Source: Glaciecola sp038744645 (GTDB lineage Bacteria > Pseudomonadota > Gammaproteobacteria > Enterobacterales > Alteromonadaceae). From it: a stretch of 5,378 nucleotides of DNA. The translations under genes were made by a program, and so were the position numbers. Under the pieces are notes generated by a model, which saw only the letters and a program-made list of their open reading frames with translations, was not told the origin of the DNA and did not search any database. Shown piece after piece: positions 3,655-5,378 of the stretch (the stretch's first letter is position 1; the number at the start of each line of letters is the position of its first letter). The stretch lies in the NCBI GenBank assembly GCA_038744645.1, contig JBCDMA010000276.1:1-5378 (forward strand), read 5' to 3'.

Positions 3655-5378
3655 ATGAAAGTGTTGAAGTTTGGTGGCTCGTCACTAGCAGATGCTGAAA
3701 GATACCAGCGAGTATTTGAAATAAGCAGTGACATTCACGAATGTGATGGTGCAGCAGTTGTGCTATCTGCACCAAAAGGAGTGACCAACGCGTTATCTCT
3801 GCTATGCGAGCAAGCACAAAGTGGTCAAGATTATGGCGAACTGTTCGCCAAACTTGATATGACACTAAGCAGCATCGCAGATGAGTTGTATATCAAGATC
3901 CCAAATCTCGAACACGTCATACTCTACGAATACATTAACGAAAAATTGTCCACATTGTCACAACAGTTGCAAGGTATCGCGCTGCTTGGCTCTTGTCCCG
4001 ATCAGGTAACTGCTAGCATTCTCAGTATGGGCGAATATGTCAGCGTTAACATCTTTAGCGCTATTTTATCAGCCAATAACATCCCGAATAGAATCATTGA
4101 CCCAGTCGACTATGTCGTCGCACAAGGTGACTATCTCGATAGTTTGACAATGCTTTCGGAAAGCCGTGCACGATTTAGCGATGTTGTCGCAGATGGCAGC
4201 GAGTTCTTAATTATGCCAGGTTTTGTTGCTGCCAATGAGGCCGGTGAAAAGGTCACGCTTGGAAGAAACGGATCAGATTATTCTGCGGCTATCTTGGCCG
4301 CTTGCATTAATGCAAAAAGCTGCGAAATCTGGACAGACGTCGATGGCGTCTATAACGCCGATCCCAATCAGGTGGAAAATGCAGTTTTGCTCGACAAACT
4401 TACGTATCAGGAAGCCATGGAACTGTCGTATTTTGGCGCAAAGGTACTGCACCCCAAAACCATTGGACCAATAGCGCAATTTGGTATTCCATGCCTAATA
4501 AAGAACACGTTAAACCCATCTGCGCCTGGGACTACTATCAGCCATAAGCCGAGTGAAGTTTGGACCAGTGTCAAAGGCATATCTCATCTAGAAAATATTG
4601 TCATGTTCAATGTGTCAGGTCCAGGCATGAAAGGCATGGTAGGCATGGCAAGTCGGATCTTTGACGTCATCTCTAAAGGTGACATCTCAATATCTCTCAT
4701 TACCCAGTCATCATCCGAATACAGCATCAGTTTTTGTATCCCGGAAAAAGACGCCGACAAAGCGCAGGAACTTTTAGAAGAGAGTTTTGCACTTGAGCTA
4801 TCTAATCAATTACTTGAACCGATAGAAGTCAGGCGGGACTTGGCCATAGTCACTTTGGTCGGCGATGGTATGCGTGAATCAAAAGGCATGGCGGCTAAGT
4901 TTTTCAATGCGTTAGCGCAAGCAAGAGTCAATAACGTGGCGATTGCGCAAGGGTCGTCGGAACGCTCTATTTCAACAGTCATCGACAATGCAAAAGCCAA
5001 GAAAGCAGTAAAAGTCATCCATCAGAATTTTTTCTCAAGCAAGCAAACCTTGGATGTCTTTTTTATTGGCTGCGGCACCGTAGGCGAGGAGCTTTTGCGA
5101 CAGATGCATGTGCAGCAACAGATGCTACAGAGCAAAGACATTTCGTTGAAAGTCTACGGGATCGCTAACAGTAAGGTAATGCTTTTGGATGAAGAAGGAA
5201 TTACCTATGACAGTGATTGGAATGAGCGACTAGCCGCACTGCGATCATCAGAAACTCAAGCGCCGTTTTCTCTCGACATCGCAGTGGAATTTGTGCGTGC
5301 GAATGCATTAATCAATCCCGTTATCATCGATTGTACAAGTAGCCAGAGCATTGCCGACAAGTATGCTGAGTTTTTAGA
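3655..5378 (+). CDS. thrA: Bifunctional aspartokinase I/homoserine dehydrogenase I, 3' truncated by the window
   Basis: ThrA catalyses the first and third steps from aspartate toward threonine (aspartate phosphorylation and aspartate-semialdehyde reduction to homoserine) in the cytoplasm. 574 codons are open to the right edge; the E. coli enzyme has about 820 residues, so roughly the last 245, most of the dehydrogenase catalytic domain, are missing. Visible: kinase KFGGSS (5-10), LGRNGSDYSAA (202-212), WTDVDGVY (226-233) and MELSYFGAKVLHP (255-267). The regulatory ACT region spans about 310-460, with SGPGMKGM (321-328), QSSSEYSISF (351-360), VGDGMR (402-407) and AQGSSERSIS (431-440). The dehydrogenase begins with the nucleotide-binding loop GCGTVG (472-477), then ANSK (504-507) and DCTSSQ (559-564). 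AAGGAG (3643-3648) lies 6 bases before the ATG. Expression is controlled by the leader peptide and attenuator upstream, and perhaps by the met box. No frameshift is seen. thrB and thrC would be expected downstream, outside this window. Confidence 0.97.
   Translation, partial: MKVLKFGGSSLADAERYQRVFEISSDIHECDGAAVVLSAPKGVTNALSLLCEQAQSGQDYGELFAKLDMTLSSIADELYIKIPNLEHVILYEYINEKLSTLSQQLQGIALLGSCPDQVTASILSMGEYVSVNIFSAILSANNIPNRIIDPVDYVVAQGDYLDSLTMLSESRARFSDVVADGSEFLIMPGFVAANEAGEKVTLGRNGSDYSAAILAACINAKSCEIWTDVDGVYNADPNQVENAVLLDKLTYQEAMELSYFGAKVLHPKTIGPIAQFGIPCLIKNTLNPSAPGTTISHKPSEVWTSVKGISHLENIVMFNVSGPGMKGMVGMASRIFDVISKGDISISLITQSSSEYSISFCIPEKDADKAQELLEESFALELSNQLLEPIEVRRDLAIVTLVGDGMRESKGMAAKFFNALAQARVNNVAIAQGSSERSISTVIDNAKAKKAVKVIHQNFFSSKQTLDVFFIGCGTVGEELLRQMHVQQQMLQSKDISLKVYGIANSKVMLLDEEGITYDSDWNERLAALRSSETQAPFSLDIAVEFVRANALINPVIIDCTSSQSIADKYAEFL

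Noticed and set aside
4223..4474. Plus-strand 83-codon frame inside thrA
   Set aside because: It overlaps the strongly conserved kinase part of thrA in another frame, so it is a shadow frame.

Overview
The window looks like ordinary chromosomal DNA of a marine-type gammaproteobacterium, most likely from the Alteromonadales. The evidence is moderate GC, a bifunctional ThrA very close to the enterobacterial enzyme, and a Thr/Ile-rich leader peptide with a transcription attenuator in front of it. No mobile element, CRISPR array, rRNA or tRNA was seen.

Layout from left to right. Positions 1-57 hold a short regulatory region with a LexA-like inverted repeat. It precedes a small four-helix membrane protein of unknown function (58-558). 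After a 187-base gap comes a small exported protein with four cysteines (746-1087). A gap of 286 bases holds a hairpin and a candidate extended -10 promoter. Next is an adenosine/adenine-deaminase-family enzyme (1374-2375) whose usual HAGE catalytic motif reads HCDV. It converges, with 10 bases between stop codons, on a minus-strand pair: an unknown 120-residue protein (2915-3277, upstream) and a gamma-glutamylcyclotransferase-like protein (2386-2874, downstream). The region in front of that pair carries a Fur-like palindrome and a perfect 14-bp palindrome.

The right third is the start of a threonine operon on the + strand. It has a promoter region containing a perfect AGACGTCT met box, a 22-residue leader peptide rich in Thr, Ile and Met codons, a mutually exclusive antiterminator/terminator pair, and thrA (aspartokinase I/homoserine dehydrogenase I), which runs off the right edge after 574 codons.

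No unmistakably new system is present. The observations most worth following are the apparent double control of the thr operon (MetJ-type repression plus attenuation, with Met codons in the leader), the altered active-site motif of the deaminase, and the SOS-like and Fur-like sites in front of genes of unknown function. The operator calls rest on visual consensus matching only.
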